NCBI RefSeq assembly: GCF_004770265.1
Contig: NZ_RQGQ01000017.1
Location: 372,001-436,000, forward strand
Reading direction: 5' to 3'
DNA length: 64,000 bases
From: Leptospira congkakensis
Lineage (GTDB): Bacteria; Spirochaetota; Leptospiria; Leptospirales; Leptospiraceae
Shown here: positions 37,521 through 47,607 of the stretch, piece after piece
Position numbering within the stretch: the first letter of the stretch is position 1
Layout: every line of letters starts with the position of its first letter
Made by a program: the position numbers and the translations under genes
Notes under the pieces: generated by a model
Database searches by the model: none
Seen by the model: only the letters and a program-made list of their open reading frames with translations
What the model was told of the DNA's origin: nothing

Positions 37521-38870
37521 TTGAAAAATCAACTTTTAACTGGTCCCTATTATTTTGGTATGAAGGACTTGGATGTGTTCAAAAAACATTTCATCCAAGA
37601 AAACCAAGGGAAACCACTCTTCCTCATTCGTTTTGAAAACATTGGCGGTATTGAACTGACCGAATTTTTGGATCTACTCCGGACTGAATTTTATTCCTGT
37701 TTGGATTTAGAAGATATTGGATTCGGATTTCATTACTTAGAAAAACAAGATATACTACTGATGGGAATTTCTCCACTTTTTGAGTGGGACATTGAACGAT
37801 TTCCGAACATCGAAAATTCCGTTGGTAAATTCCAACAACAATGTTTACAAAATAAAGTTGTTTCCTTTCACTTTGGAGTTTCCAGAACTCAATCTAACTT
37901 TATCTCAGACAGTGATGAAATTTATAACGAACTATATAAATCTTCCGAAAAAAATCTTAATGATAATTTAGTTCGTTGGAGTTGGACCTACTATAACAAA
38001 GCAAATACTTATATTTCAGGATCAGTTCATGAAGCCATGATCCAACCCACAGTCATCTTCAATCCTAAAGATAAAACGTATTCGGTGAAAGGTGGCGAAG
38101 TATTCCTCGGTGGTGGGGCATACATTGGTTACAAAGATTTAATCAATGACATTCCATCCGACCAAGATCTCAACCGAATCGAACTTTTGATTTTAGAAAA
38201 GTTGATCATTGCTTGTGAAGGAGCACCGGGATTATTAAAATTTAATATTTCTCCGCAGTCTTTGATTGATACATTTTCCCAAACGGGTCGAGTAGATCGA
38301 TTGCAACGACTCATTCGAAATAAAGATTTAATTCCTGAGAACATAAGATTTGAACTTGTTGAAAAACCTTATGATGATTCTCACTTTCCACTAAAAGATG
38401 TCTGCCATGCTTTTTATTCACATGGAATGAGTTTTGCTGCTGACGACTTTGGAGTCAAAAGCCAATCACATCAAATTGTTTTGGATCTTGGAATTATGAT
38501 TAAAGAATTCAAATTGGATCCTATTAGTTTTAAATTCAAAATCGAAGAAGACCAAATTAAATTTTTGGACAACTTAGCATTTATTGATTATTGTAAACGT
38601 CTTGCTGACAACAGGGAAGCCGTGATCACTGCTGAGGCCGTTGAAGACTATGATACTTTACGGTTTCTGATGGAACACCAAATCTATCAGTTCCAAGCAA
38701 ATATATTATTTGGAAAAATGACAGTATCGGATTATAAAAGAGATTTTGATCTTCTCCATTCCATCCACGAAGATGTTGTGAAAGAAGTATTGACAGATAA
38801 AATTTTGTCAGAAAAACAAAAGAAAGTTGGGAATTTGTTTCGAGTTGCATCAGAGGCGGGTTTAATTTAA
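37521..38870 (+). CDS. Diverged EAL-domain protein
   Basis: 449 residues from a TTG with AAGG six bases upstream. The C-terminal half follows the c-di-GMP phosphodiesterase fold: FNISPQSL, FELVEK, FAADDFGV, LDPISF and TAEAVED, but the name-giving EAL reads EVF (GGEVFLGGG) and the DDFGTG loop lacks its TG. The first ~190 residues resemble no domain I recognise and may be a degenerate GGDEF. It could be an inactive sensor of c-di-GMP. The pseudo-receiver gene starts 6 bases after its stop. Confidence 0.8.
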   Translation: MKNQLLTGPYYFGMKDLDVFKKHFIQENQGKPLFLIRFENIGGIELTEFLDLLRTEFYSCLDLEDIGFGFHYLEKQDILLMGISPLFEWDIERFPNIENSVGKFQQQCLQNKVVSFHFGVSRTQSNFISDSDEIYNELYKSSEKNLNDNLVRWSWTYYNKANTYISGSVHEAMIQPTVIFNPKDKTYSVKGGEVFLGGGAYIGYKDLINDIPSDQDLNRIELLILEKLIIACEGAPGLLKFNISPQSLIDTFSQTGRVDRLQRLIRNKDLIPENIRFELVEKPYDDSHFPLKDVCHAFYSHGMSFAADDFGVKSQSHQIVLDLGIMIKEFKLDPISFKFKIEEDQIKFLDNLAFIDYCKRLADNREAVITAEAVEDYDTLRFLMEHQIYQFQANILFGKMTVSDYKRDFDLLHSIHEDVVKEVLTDKILSEKQKKVGNLFRVASEAGLI

Positions 38871-38876
38871 AATTAT

Positions 38877-39845
38877 ATGCATTTTATCATGGCGATAGAA
38901 AACGATCTAAATTCCGCACAGGATTTAGAAAACATCTTCCTTGGTTTACGCCAACGAGTAGTCATCACAAAATTTTCGCAAACTGTTCAAGAGTATGTAA
39001 AATCGGCCAACCCAGATATCATTCTTATGGGTTTGACTTTTAAGGACAAAAAAGAATTAGAATTTGTTTTGGAACTTAGACGTGATGTCATCACACACAA
39101 CATTCCGATTCTTGCAATGATTCCGAAAGAGGATACCAATTTCATTGCAAATCAAAAAGCATTGGGCTTTACAGATTATATGGTGAAACCTTTAGCCAAA
39201 CAACCGCTACTTGATCGAATTCATTCCCATATTGAAGAATATAAATTTAGCGAATCTTCAAAAACTAGAGACAATATGTCTTTTATTGTTGTGGATCGGG
39301 GTCACGGGCGGGTTTTATTCCAATGCCGCGCGAATCTCAAACGATATGTATTCCCTGAATTCAAAAAAATATTCACTCCTAACTTTTTAAAATCCATCCT
39401 TACAGAACGTGTTTGTTTTGATGTTCGTGTGGTTCCCGAACTTGGAAAAGAAGAAGTAGAAGTTTTTGAGCGAGTGATGAAACTTTTTATGGGACACGAA
39501 AAAGTAGTGTTTATTGCTGGCCGTCATATGGGAGCATTCATTGAACACGCATCAGATGATGAAAAAATGTTAGTTTTTATGGCTCCAAACGAATTCGAAG
39601 AATACGTTAAAATGGAAGAACAGAAAGTAGAAGAACAACGTAAAAAAGAGAAAAAGGAAAAGTTTGCAAAAGATAGTGCTAAAGAAAACGTAGCAACTGG
39701 TCCAACCTCTCTCGGTGAAGTAAAAATAGAAATTCCAATTGGTGGGCCGGCTCTCCCTTACACTCCAGCGGAACCAATTAGTTCTGAAACACCTAAAGAA
39801 ACTAAACCTAACACCGATTCGACCGAAACACCTCCTCAATCATAA
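38877..39845 (+). CDS. Pseudo-receiver protein with a possible STAS-like domain
   Basis: 322 residues. Residues 1-125 have the receiver fold, with the conserved Lys in YMVKPLA, but the phospho-acceptor Asp is Gly (PDIILMGLTF) and the acidic pocket is IENDL. A second domain (~135-250) has an alternating strand-helix pattern (VCFDVRVVPELGKEEVEVFERVMKLF split here as its core) that may be STAS-like. A charged, then proline/threonine-rich tail follows. It is paired with the degenerate EAL gene, so both may work without catalysis or phosphorylation. Confidence 0.72.
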   Translation: MHFIMAIENDLNSAQDLENIFLGLRQRVVITKFSQTVQEYVKSANPDIILMGLTFKDKKELEFVLELRRDVITHNIPILAMIPKEDTNFIANQKALGFTDYMVKPLAKQPLLDRIHSHIEEYKFSESSKTRDNMSFIVVDRGHGRVLFQCRANLKRYVFPEFKKIFTPNFLKSILTERVCFDVRVVPELGKEEVEVFERVMKLFMGHEKVVFIAGRHMGAFIEHASDDEKMLVFMAPNEFEEYVKMEEQKVEEQRKKEKKEKFAKDSAKENVATGPTSLGEVKIEIPIGGPALPYTPAEPISSETPKETKPNTDSTETPPQS

Positions 39846-39878
39846 AATTTTTAAATCACAAAACAAAAGAAGAAACAA

Positions 39879-40661
39879 ATGAATTACAAACGTGAAGTCA
39901 TCGACATTCCCAACGGTAAAGGCGAAATCATTCGCTTTCAAATGAACGACCAAAACTCACTGACCGGACAAAACATGAGAGATCTCGGTGAGATTTTAAA
40001 TGAAATCAAAGCCGACAATTCCAAACGAGGTGTCATCTTAACCACTGACAATCCTAAGTTTTTTTGTAACGGACTTGATGCAGAAAATTTACTTTCTACC
40101 AGCAGAGACAAACTTATAGATGAAGTGGGTGGTATTGTAATCCTTTTTGCAGAACTTGTTAAGTTTGATAAACCCTTGATCACAGAAGTCACAGGTCATG
40201 CGATGGGCGGTGGTGCAGTGATCACCGTTGCTTCCGATTTTAAATACATGTTGGATGGAAAAGGAAGGATTGGTTTTACAGAAGTAAACGTAGGCCTTCC
40301 ACTTCCAGGAAGTTTTATCGATCGCATTCGTATGTGTGTGGATCCAAGGTATTGGGCAGAAGTTTGTTTGGAAGGAAGCACTTACAAAGGTGCAGAAGCC
40401 AAAAAAATTGGACTCATCGATGAAATTGCCCCGACCCCAGAAGACATAAGAAAGATTGCTCTAAAGAAATTGGAAACACTTTCAAAAGTTCCTTCCGCAG
40501 CGTATCGTTCTACAAAGAACACATTGAATGGGGCGCTCCTTGCAAATTTAGAACAATATAAAAAGGATACAATCAAATCCTTTGAACAACCTGGTGTTGT
40601 TGATAATCTACTCGAAGCAATGACCGCTCTTAAAGAAAAACGTAGGCCCGTTTTTAAATAA
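39879..40661 (+). CDS. Enoyl-CoA hydratase/isomerase family protein
   Basis: 260 residues of the crotonase fold. The oxyanion-hole segments are FFCNGLDAENL and TGHAMGGGAVITVASDFKYM; the catalytic region GFTEVNVGLPLPG has a single glutamate, which fits an isomerase as well as a hydratase. A role in fatty-acid beta-oxidation is likely, as with the acyl-CoA dehydrogenase at 35 kb. It starts 33 bases after the pseudo-receiver gene and is followed by a clear hairpin. Confidence 0.9.
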   Translation: MNYKREVIDIPNGKGEIIRFQMNDQNSLTGQNMRDLGEILNEIKADNSKRGVILTTDNPKFFCNGLDAENLLSTSRDKLIDEVGGIVILFAELVKFDKPLITEVTGHAMGGGAVITVASDFKYMLDGKGRIGFTEVNVGLPLPGSFIDRIRMCVDPRYWAEVCLEGSTYKGAEAKKIGLIDEIAPTPEDIRKIALKKLETLSKVPSAAYRSTKNTLNGALLANLEQYKKDTIKSFEQPGVVDNLLEAMTALKEKRRPVFK

Positions 40662-40673
40662 AATTTTAGGAAC

Positions 40674-40707
40674 TCGAGGGGAAAATGAGAAACGCCCCTC
40701 GATTCTT
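40674..40707 (+). terminator. Intrinsic terminator after the enoyl-CoA hydratase gene
   Basis: TCGAGGGG (40674-40681) pairs perfectly with CCCCTCGA (40695-40702) around a 13-base loop, followed by TTCTTAT. It lies 12 bases after the stop. Confidence 0.65.
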
Positions 40708-40751
40708 ATAAGTCTTTTCACCATAAGAGCCGAAAATTATAGTGAAATCAG

Positions 40752-42716
40752 ATGTTGCGTCCTCTCGTATTAGTACTCATTCTATTTTTTTATCCCCTCT
40801 CTGCAATATCTGTCTCTGATTACCCACCGGGTTTTGTTTTAAAAAATCCTTATCTCTGGCCAGTGAAAGGATACGACTCTATCACTGGTGCTTTCGGTGA
40901 ATTTAGAACAGGACATTTTCATATGGGACAAGATTTTTCCACCGGCGGGAGAATTGGAATTCCTATCATTGCAGTAACAAAAGGAAAAGTCACTCGTGTA
41001 CAAAGAAGATGGACTAGCATTGGTTATGCGTTATTTCTCCAACACGATGATGGAATGATCTCTCGGTATGGTCATTTACACAAATTCTCTCAAAAAATTA
41101 TTAAACAAATTTTAAAATCAAAACAAGCAAGACGTTACAAAGATAGAACGGATTTTGATATTGCACTTCCAGAAGCAGTGGAAGTAGATGCGGGAGAAAC
41201 CATTGCATTTTCTGGTGACACTGGCGTTGGCCCACCACACTTACATTTTGAACTTTTTAAAGACAATGTATATTACAATCCAATGCATTATGGATTGGGT
41301 TATAGTGTCGCAGAACCAATTGTCTTTAATACAATTCGGATCACTCCACAAACACCGCGTACCTTTATCAATGGTAGAAATGAAACCGTTGAAATTCCGT
41401 TTTACGAAACCAGTGGAAATCGATTTGAACTTTCAGAGTCCCCTACACTTTTTATCCAAGGAAAAGTTGGAATCCAAATCGCACTGCATCAAAAATCCAA
41501 TAACAATCGTCTAGGAATTTTCACCTTAGATATGTTAATTGGTGAAAACGTTTTACAAGGGTTTCAACTTTCAAAGATTTTAAAAGAACATACTCGTAAA
41601 AATGTTTTGTTATATGATAGTTCTGTCAGTAAACCCAATGGAAATCCATTTTCATACTATCTGCACACCCGCGATGGAAATGATTTACTCGGAATGAGAA
41701 GTAATGGCCGAGAACAAGGTTTACTTGATAGCGAGCAAATGCGTTTGGGAGAACCTAAGGAAATCACCATTCGGGCCACAGGAATGGGTGGGCAAATGTC
41801 CTTTGCTTCCTTTTATATCCTAAAGGACCAAGGAGATTATAGTCATATTGTCACCAAAGAATGGAAGTACAACGTGTACTATGATCGTTATACTACATTC
41901 AAATCGAAAGATACAAAAGTGGAATTGTTTTTCCCGGTAAATGCCGTGTATTCCAAAGCATTTTTCGATATCGAAGCTCAAGAACAAATCCAAATCAATA
42001 CAAAAGGCCTCAATCAACTTTCTAGTGTATATAAAATTGGACCTGACTTTAAAGATTTTAATTTAGGTTACGACCTTTATGTAAAGGTGCCCAAAACCAA
42101 AGATATCAATTCAGCAGATTTGTATGAAGTTTTGGCAGATGGGAATGTAAAAAAGGTCAATGGATCTTCTTTTAGTTCCTGGGGCCAATTCTTCAAAGTA
42201 AGACTACGTAAAACAGGACTCTTTGTTGTTTTATCAGACCAAACCCCTCCTACAATTTATCTCCATGATTTGATGAACAAAACAGTATACCCGAGAGAGG
42301 ACTTTGCTTTGTATCTAAAAGCAGTGGATGTTGGATCAGGCATTATGCCGGATGGGTTTGACATCACAGTGGATGGAATTCCGGGCAAAGCTGAGTTTTT
42401 TCCCAAAGACGGCCGATTGGAAATCTTTGAACCCGAGATTTTATACGAACCAGGAAAACATACAGTGCTTGCAAGTGTAAGAGATTTTGCAGGGAACTGG
42501 AGTTCTACAGTGCGGTATGATTATGAAATCCAAACTCCACCAATGCCGGAAGAAAAGAAAAAACCAACTTCAGACAATCAAAACCCAGATACTATCAAAG
42601 ATAAAAAGAATACAAAAGAAATAAAAACCAAACAATCTTCGCCTAAGGTGCAAAAGGCGGTTAAACCAATAACAATCGCACCTAAGGCAAAGGATAAAAA
42701 ATCTACATCCCGATAG
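40752..42716 (+). CDS. Exported M23 family peptidase
   Basis: 654 residues with a signal peptide ([14 protein letters not shown]). The LytM/M23 zinc site is present: HFHMGQDF (first His and Asp ligands) and HLHFEL. It should cut peptidoglycan cross-links in the periplasm or be a regulator of such cutting. After residue ~200 there is a long region with Ig-like beta segments ([34 protein letters not shown]) and a Lys/Pro-rich tail. The end overlaps the convergent fabG gene by 14 bases. Confidence 0.92.
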   Translation: MLRPLVLVLILFFYPLSAISVSDYPPGFVLKNPYLWPVKGYDSITGAFGEFRTGHFHMGQDFSTGGRIGIPIIAVTKGKVTRVQRRWTSIGYALFLQHDDGMISRYGHLHKFSQKIIKQILKSKQARRYKDRTDFDIALPEAVEVDAGETIAFSGDTGVGPPHLHFELFKDNVYYNPMHYGLGYSVAEPIVFNTIRITPQTPRTFINGRNETVEIPFYETSGNRFELSESPTLFIQGKVGIQIALHQKSNNNRLGIFTLDMLIGENVLQGFQLSKILKEHTRKNVLLYDSSVSKPNGNPFSYYLHTRDGNDLLGMRSNGREQGLLDSEQMRLGEPKEITIRATGMGGQMSFASFYILKDQGDYSHIVTKEWKYNVYYDRYTTFKSKDTKVELFFPVNAVYSKAFFDIEAQEQIQINTKGLNQLSSVYKIGPDFKDFNLGYDLYVKVPKTKDINSADLYEVLADGNVKKVNGSSFSSWGQFFKVRLRKTGLFVVLSDQTPPTIYLHDLMNKTVYPREDFALYLKAVDVGSGIMPDGFDITVDGIPGKAEFFPKDGRLEIFEPEILYEPGKHTVLASVRDFAGNWSSTVRYDYEIQTPPMPEEKKKPTSDNQNPDTIKDKKNTKEIKTKQSSPKVQKAVKPITIAPKAKDKKSTSR

Positions 42717-43470
42717 CAGCACCACCGTCTACACGGAGGTAAGTTCCAGTGATGTAAGATGCATCGTTGCTTAAGAAAAACTTAACAGCAGATGCAATCT
42801 CTTCTTGTTTTCCCGGACGTTTGAGTGGGATCACAGAAGGATCAGTCAATTTGTCTTGCACTTCTTTAGAAAGTGTTCCAGTCATTTCTGTTTGAACATA
42901 ACCTGGGCAAACGGCATTTACTAAAACGTTTCTTCCTGAAAATTCACGAGCAGAAACTTTTGTTAATGCAATTACTCCGGCTTTGGAAGTGGAGTAGTTT
43001 GCTTGGCCTGGTTGACCAGTGAGTCCAGAAACTGAGGAAATGTTTACGATCCGACCAGAATCAGATTTTAGAATGAGTTTACTTGCGGATTTAGTCATAA
43101 GGAAAACTCCCTTACAGTTCACATCCATTACAAAGTCATATTCTTGTTCAGACATACGAATGAGAAGATTGTCTTTTAAAACACCTGCGTTGTTCACAAG
43201 AAAATCTAATTTTCCAAAAGCCTCTTTTGTTTTGCTGATAGCAGCATCACAGTCTTCTGGTTTTGTTACGTTACAAGCAACGCCAATTGCTTTCACACCA
43301 AATTTAGCTTCTACTTCTCTTGCAGCTTCTTCAATTTTTTCCTGATTCAAATCAACAAGCACCAAACTTGCACCATGCGATGCGATTCGGTTTGCGATTG
43401 CTCTTCCCAAACCAATGGGAGAGGCAGCTCCCGTTACCAGTGCTACTTTTCCTTCGAATTCTTTGGACAT
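42703..43470 (-). CDS. fabG: 3-oxoacyl-ACP reductase, SDR family
   Basis: 255 residues. It uses NADPH to reduce 3-ketoacyl-ACP in fatty-acid synthesis. The cofactor loop is [14 protein letters not shown], two residues longer than in classical Fab[27 protein letters not shown] (Ser, Tyr, Lys) and [10 protein letters not shown] are present. Because leptospires hold several SDR paralogues, another ketoreductase role is possible. It is divergent from purB. Confidence 0.85.
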   Translation of the reverse strand: MSKEFEGKVALVTGAASPIGLGRAIANRIASHGASLVLVDLNQEKIEEAAREVEAKFGVKAIGVACNVTKPEDCDAAISKTKEAFGKLDFLVNNAGVLKDNLLIRMSEQEYDFVMDVNCKGVFLMTKSASKLILKSDSGRIVNISSVSGLTGQPGQANYSTSKAGVIALTKVSAREFSGRNVLVNAVCPGYVQTEMTGTLSKEVQDKLTDPSVIPLKRPGKQEEIASAVKFFLSNDASYITGTYLRVDGGAAIGM

Positions 43471-43578
43471 ATGCCCCCCTAGGATTTATTACTAGATTCT
43501 AAACTTGAATTTCGAACATCGTTCGGCAATCGTAAAATTCCCAGTTGAAACAGAAGTTTCTAATGAAAGACTGCCCTT

Positions 43579-44883
43579 ATGATCGATCGTTACAGCCATC
43601 CAGAGATTTCCGCCATCTGGGAATTAGAGAACAAATTTAAGATTTGGACAGATATAGAAATTTATGCCTGTGAAGCCCGTGCGAACCGCGGTGAGGTTCC
43701 CAAAGAAGACCTAGAAACCATCAAACAAAAGGCAAAATTCAATGTAGATGAAATTCTAGAAATAGAATCAAAAGTACATCACGATGTCATCGCCTATTTG
43801 ACCAATTTAAACTCTTATATAGGACCAGCAGGCCGTCATGTTCACTTTGGTCTGACTTCCAGTGACGTTGGTGACACAGCACTTTGCGTACAAATGGTTC
43901 AAGCAATGGATCTTCTCATCCAAAGAACCGAAACTCTTTTACAAACTACAAAAGAAAAAGCAAAAGAGTACAAAGACCTTCCTTGTATCGGACGTTCCCA
44001 TGGAATCCATGCAGAACCAATGACACTTGGTCTTAAGTTTGCTCTCTTCTATGCAGAGATGACTCGAAACTTAGAACGGATGAAAGATGCTCGTACACAA
44101 ATTGCTGTAGGTAAATTGTCTGGAGCTGTAGGAACTTATTCCAATATTGATTTAGAAATTGAAGAATATGTTTTAACCAAACTTGGTTTAACTGTAGATC
44201 CAATTGCCACACAAGTCATTTCACGCGATCGCCATGCTTTTTATATGTCCGTGCTTGGTGTGGTTGCTGCTAGTTTGGATCGAATGGCAACAGAAATCCG
44301 TCTTTTACAAAAAACAGAAGGACGCGAAGTAGAAGAACCATTTGCTAAAGGCCAAAAAGGTTCCTCAGCTATGCCTCACAAACGAAATCCTGTTGTCTGT
44401 GAAAGAATTTCTGGGATCTCTCGAGTGATTCGTTCCAATGTAAACGTTGGATTACAAAACGTAGGACTTTGGCATGAACGAGATATTTCTCACTCATCTG
44501 CCGAACGAATTGTCCTACCCGATTCCACTATCGCTCTCGATTATATTTTGGAAAAAATGAATTTTGTTTTAAAAGGCCTTCATGTCTATCCAGATGCCAC
44601 CGAACGCACATTAAACGTAACCCGTGGACTTATATTTTCACAAAAAGTTTTGTTATGGTTAATTGAGAAAGGTGGAATCACAAGGGAAGACGCCTACCTC
44701 ATCGTTCAAGAAAATGCAATGGCGGTTTGGGCAGACCAATCTAAAAATCTTCGTGACCTTTTGAAACAAGATCCAAGATGTTCTGCCATCCTCAAAGAAA
44801 GCGATTTGAATGAAATTTTCCAAATCAAACCTTATTTGGAACGAATTCCACTCATCTTCAAACGATTGGGGATTATTGATTGA
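43579..44883 (+). CDS. purB: Adenylosuccinate lyase
   Basis: 434 residues, typical length. It acts twice in purine synthesis, on SAICAR and adenylosuccinate. The superfamily signature SSAMPHKRNPVVCERI, the GRSHGIHAEPMTLG histidine motif and TSSDVGDTA are present. The methyltransferase gene follows 76 bases downstream. Confidence 0.96.
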   Translation: MIDRYSHPEISAIWELENKFKIWTDIEIYACEARANRGEVPKEDLETIKQKAKFNVDEILEIESKVHHDVIAYLTNLNSYIGPAGRHVHFGLTSSDVGDTALCVQMVQAMDLLIQRTETLLQTTKEKAKEYKDLPCIGRSHGIHAEPMTLGLKFALFYAEMTRNLERMKDARTQIAVGKLSGAVGTYSNIDLEIEEYVLTKLGLTVDPIATQVISRDRHAFYMSVLGVVAASLDRMATEIRLLQKTEGREVEEPFAKGQKGSSAMPHKRNPVVCERISGISRVIRSNVNVGLQNVGLWHERDISHSSAERIVLPDSTIALDYILEKMNFVLKGLHVYPDATERTLNVTRGLIFSQKVLLWLIEKGGITREDAYLIVQENAMAVWADQSKNLRDLLKQDPRCSAILKESDLNEIFQIKPYLERIPLIFKRLGIID

Positions 44884-44959
44884 TTCCGATCGTGTCAATA
44901 AAAATGAAATTTCCAAAGTAAACGGAAACCTGATTCAAATTAGAAAAGGATATAATCTC

Positions 44960-45541
44960 ATGGCTGATAAACAAAATGTTTTTCAAAGACTAGTCGGAAA
45001 GGGATTATATCCTTCGCAAATGGCATGGATGTTACTCCTTCCATTCCGAAACCTATACTTATCGCCAGCCAAACTGGCCAGTCGATTGGGTCTTAAAGAT
45101 GATTCTATTGTTTTGGAACTCGGATGTGGGCCTGGATATTTTAGCCCCTTCATTGCAAAAAAGATTCCAAAAGGAAAACTTTATCTTGCAGACATTCAGC
45201 CAGAAATGCTTGAAAAAGCACGAAAACGGATGAATCAAAAAGGAATCAAAAACGTAGAATTATCACTTACTCAAAAGGATTCTCTTCCTTTTCCTGATAA
45301 TCATTTTGATGTGATTTATCTTGTTACAGTTCTTGGAGAAATTTCAGAACCCAACCGTTATGCAAAAGAAATGTTTAGAGTATTAAAACCAAATGGAATT
45401 GTATCAATATCCGAACAAGCTGGTGATCCGGATTCCCTAACTCTCGCAAACGTAGAAGAAATTTTATTACCCACTGGATTACGTCTCAAACAAGTTTTTG
45501 GAAAAGGCAGGACGTTCACTGCCAACTTTATCAAAAAATAA
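44960..45541 (+). CDS. Class I SAM-dependent methyltransferase
   Basis: 193 residues from the ATG at 44960 preceded by AAAAGGA; the frame is open further upstream inside purB but only this start has a ribosome site. The SAM loop VLELGCGPGYFSPFIAKK and the acidic LADIQPEML are typical. The substrate is unknown; the fold resembles UbiE/Methyltransf_11. The stop lies one base from the convergent hydrolase gene. Confidence 0.87.
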   Translation: MADKQNVFQRLVGKGLYPSQMAWMLLLPFRNLYLSPAKLASRLGLKDDSIVLELGCGPGYFSPFIAKKIPKGKLYLADIQPEMLEKARKRMNQKGIKNVELSLTQKDSLPFPDNHFDVIYLVTVLGEISEPNRYAKEMFRVLKPNGIVSISEQAGDPDSLTLANVEEILLPTGLRLKQVFGKGRTFTANFIKK

Positions 45542-45542
45542 A

Positions 45543-46190
45543 TCAAAGATTTTCATCCAACCATTGGATTAAATCTTTTAACATCTCACGGTTGATACTA
45601 TGGCCTTCTTCATATTCCTTGTAATGAGGATGAATTCCCAATGTTTCTAAATATGTTTTTACCGATCTCGCATACTCAACAGACAAAACTCGATCGTTTG
45701 TGCCGTGTGATATAAAAACCTTTTTGTTCAAAACATCTTCGCTAACATTCACAATTTCTTTATTTTCTTCTAACAACCTTCCGCTGAGTGCTATGATTCC
45801 TTTAAATCTATTTGGATATAATAATCCCAAAGAATAAGACATGATAGCACCTTGGCTAAAACCACCAATCCAAACATTCGATTCATCAAATTGATAATTA
45901 GATTTCAGATAATCCAGAAATTCTATCAAGAGCCTTCTACTTTCTTTTTCCTGCTCTAAATTGATCTTAGGTTGGCCAGTTGTGAATAAAACTTCATACC
46001 AAGCATAACTTTTTGGTGCTAAAGTTAAAGGACCTCTGGCAGAAACAACGAGAAAAGATTCAGGTAGGTAATTAGATAAGGAAAATAAATCCTCTTCATT
46101 ACTTCCAACTCCATGTAACAAAAGTAAAAGTGGCGGATTTTCCACCGAAACCTTTGGTTTGCGTACTAAATATTCTAGTGGTTTTTCCAT
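45543..46190 (-). CDS. Phospholipase/carboxylesterase family alpha/beta hydrolase, MhqD-like
   Basis: 215 residues. LLLLHGVGSNEEDLF, nucleophile elbow WIGGFSQGAIMSY, acid in HGTNDRVLS and histidine in YEEGHSINREM match the small carboxylesterase family, to which MhqD of the quinone-stress regulon belongs. It follows the dioxygenase gene by 6 bases and shares its promoter, which carries the operator also found before the MhqR-like gene. Confidence 0.86.
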   Translation of the reverse strand: MEKPLEYLVRKPKVSVENPPLLLLLHGVGSNEEDLFSLSNYLPESFLVVSARGPLTLAPKSYAWYEVLFTTGQPKINLEQEKESRRLLIEFLDYLKSNYQFDESNVWIGGFSQGAIMSYSLGLLYPNRFKGIIALSGRLLEENKEIVNVSEDVLNKKVFISHGTNDRVLSVEYARSVKTYLETLGIHPHYKEYEEGHSINREMLKDLIQWLDENL

Positions 46191-46196
46191 GGTTTA

Positions 46197-47036
46197 TTAT
46201 CCTTTTTGACTCGGTTCCAATCTTACGGAAGTCATCGTCAAAGCACCTGCCACTGGTTTGTCGTTAAAAAAGGAAATAGAATCTGAATCCAATTTTGTTC
46301 CTAAAGTATAAAGTAATGGTAAATAGTGTTCCGCAGTGGGAATGGCCCATTCGAATTCTTTTCCATGATTACGAATTTGAATTAAGGAATCGTTGTCTCC
46401 AGCCAAAATCCAATTTTTTACCTTTTGGTTTACATCCAATGCCCAATCAAATCCATATACTTCGTTCAATCTGTCCCAAGCCACCATACGCAAGTTATGT
46501 ACAATATTCCCACTGGCAAGAATGAGAACACCTTGGTTTCGAAGGGAAGACAATTCTTTGGCCAATTGAAAATGAGCTTCCGGCGAAATTTTATAATCCA
46601 TACTTAGTTGCACAACGGGAACGTCAGCCTTTGGGTAAATATGTTTGATGACACTCCAAGCTCCGTGATCTAATCCCCATTCATAATCCAATTGAACATT
46701 TTGAGATTTAACTGTAGACTGAATTAGTTTTGCAAGTTCTGGGCTACCTGGAGCAGGGTATTGGACATCAAATAATGCTTTTGGGAAACCACCAAAGTCG
46801 TGTATGGTGGGAGGATTTTCCATAGCAGTTACAAAAGTTCCGTCCGTCACCCAATGTGCGGAAATACAAAGAATGGCTTTTGGTTTTGGGATGGTTTTTG
46901 CGAGGTCCCGCAACCCATCCACAAATTCATTTTCTTCAATTGCATTCATCGGACTGCCATGCCCCAGAAAGAGGGAAGGAAGTGTGGTGGAATTTTGAAA
47001 AAGGGCCAAATTTTCTTTTGTTTCTACTGAATTCAT
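46197..47036 (-). CDS. ygiD: Extradiol ring-cleavage dioxygenase, DODA/YgiD type
   Basis: 279 residues of the class III (LigB) fold. LFLGHGSPMNAI, CISAHWVTDG, ENPPTIHDFGGFP and LDHGAWSVI supply the metal ligands. YgiD opens the ring of 4,5-DOPA-like catechols. It heads a two-gene operon with the carboxylesterase; the pair resembles the dioxygenase-plus-hydrolase sets that detoxify catechols and quinones. Confidence 0.92.
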   Translation of the reverse strand: MNSVETKENLALFQNSTTLPSLFLGHGSPMNAIEENEFVDGLRDLAKTIPKPKAILCISAHWVTDGTFVTAMENPPTIHDFGGFPKALFDVQYPAPGSPELAKLIQSTVKSQNVQLDYEWGLDHGAWSVIKHIYPKADVPVVQLSMDYKISPEAHFQLAKELSSLRNQGVLILASGNIVHNLRMVAWDRLNEVYGFDWALDVNQKVKNWILAGDNDSLIQIRNHGKEFEWAIPTAEHYLPLLYTLGTKLDSDSISFFNDKPVAGALTMTSVRLEPSQKG

Positions 47037-47072
47037 CTGGTTTCCGGAATTTTTTAGATCCCGACTCCTCTA

Positions 47073-47107
47073 TTTAGATAGTTTAATATCAAATCATTTA
47101 TTGTCAA
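47073..47107 (-). promoter_or_regulatory. Promoter and probable MarR operator of the dioxygenase operon
   Basis: On the minus strand: TTGACA (47102-47107), 16-base spacer, TAAACT (47080-47085). The element 47077-47096 overlies the -10 region and matches the site before the MhqR-like gene at 17 of 20 positions. It lies about 40-60 bases before the dioxygenase start and also faces the divergent membrane-protein gene. Confidence 0.65.
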
Positions 47108-47195
47108 TCTATTATACAGATGGAAAGCAGAAAATTGATATTTTTATAGCAGACGTCTCGCTGTTAAACTGCATTGATTATTATAAAGAGGTTTT

Positions 47196-47585
47196 ATGGT
47201 TATGAAAGCAATTAAACGGAATTTAGGATTTGGATTTTTGAGTTGGTTTGTACCGTTTTTTATCTCGATATTCTTTTTTTCAAAAGAAGGTACATTACAA
47301 ATAGACTTATTTTTTTTCAAAACAATTATGATTGTTGTTGGATCTCTGAGTGGTTGTTTTTTATTATTTCGATATTTTTTGTTAGTTGATTCTAACTTTT
47401 TTAAAGAAGGAATCATCATTGGAATTTCCTGGTTATTTCTCAATTGGATATTAGACATTCTAATATTACTTCCCATGTCCAAAATGCCTATGGATCTGTA
47501 TTTTATCCAAATCGGATTTCGATATCTCTCTATTTTGTTTTTTTCCATTACATTGGGAGCCATTTTAGAGCGAAAGATCCAATAG
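47196..47585 (+). CDS. Small integral membrane protein, unidentified
   Basis: 129 residues, four hydrophobic helices (FGFLSWFVPFFISIFFF, MIVVGSLSGCFLLFRYF, IIIGISWLFLNWILDIL, FRYLSILFFSITLGAIL). GAGG lies 4 bases before the first ATG; a second ATG at 47202 is possible. No domain is recognised. It begins the AT-rich accessory stretch and lies 110-130 bases from the MarR-type operator at 47.1 kb, so it may share that control. Confidence 0.72.
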   Translation: MVMKAIKRNLGFGFLSWFVPFFISIFFFSKEGTLQIDLFFFKTIMIVVGSLSGCFLLFRYFLLVDSNFFKEGIIIGISWLFLNWILDILILLPMSKMPMDLYFIQIGFRYLSILFFSITLGAILERKIQ

Positions 47586-47607
47586 AAGTAGCAATCTAAA
47601 AATCTAA

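Noticed and set aside
47144..47563. 139-residue frame on the minus strand
   Set aside because: It lies opposite the four-helix membrane protein, is Lys/Asn/Ile-rich without any pattern, and has no ribosome site; it is a shadow of that gene.
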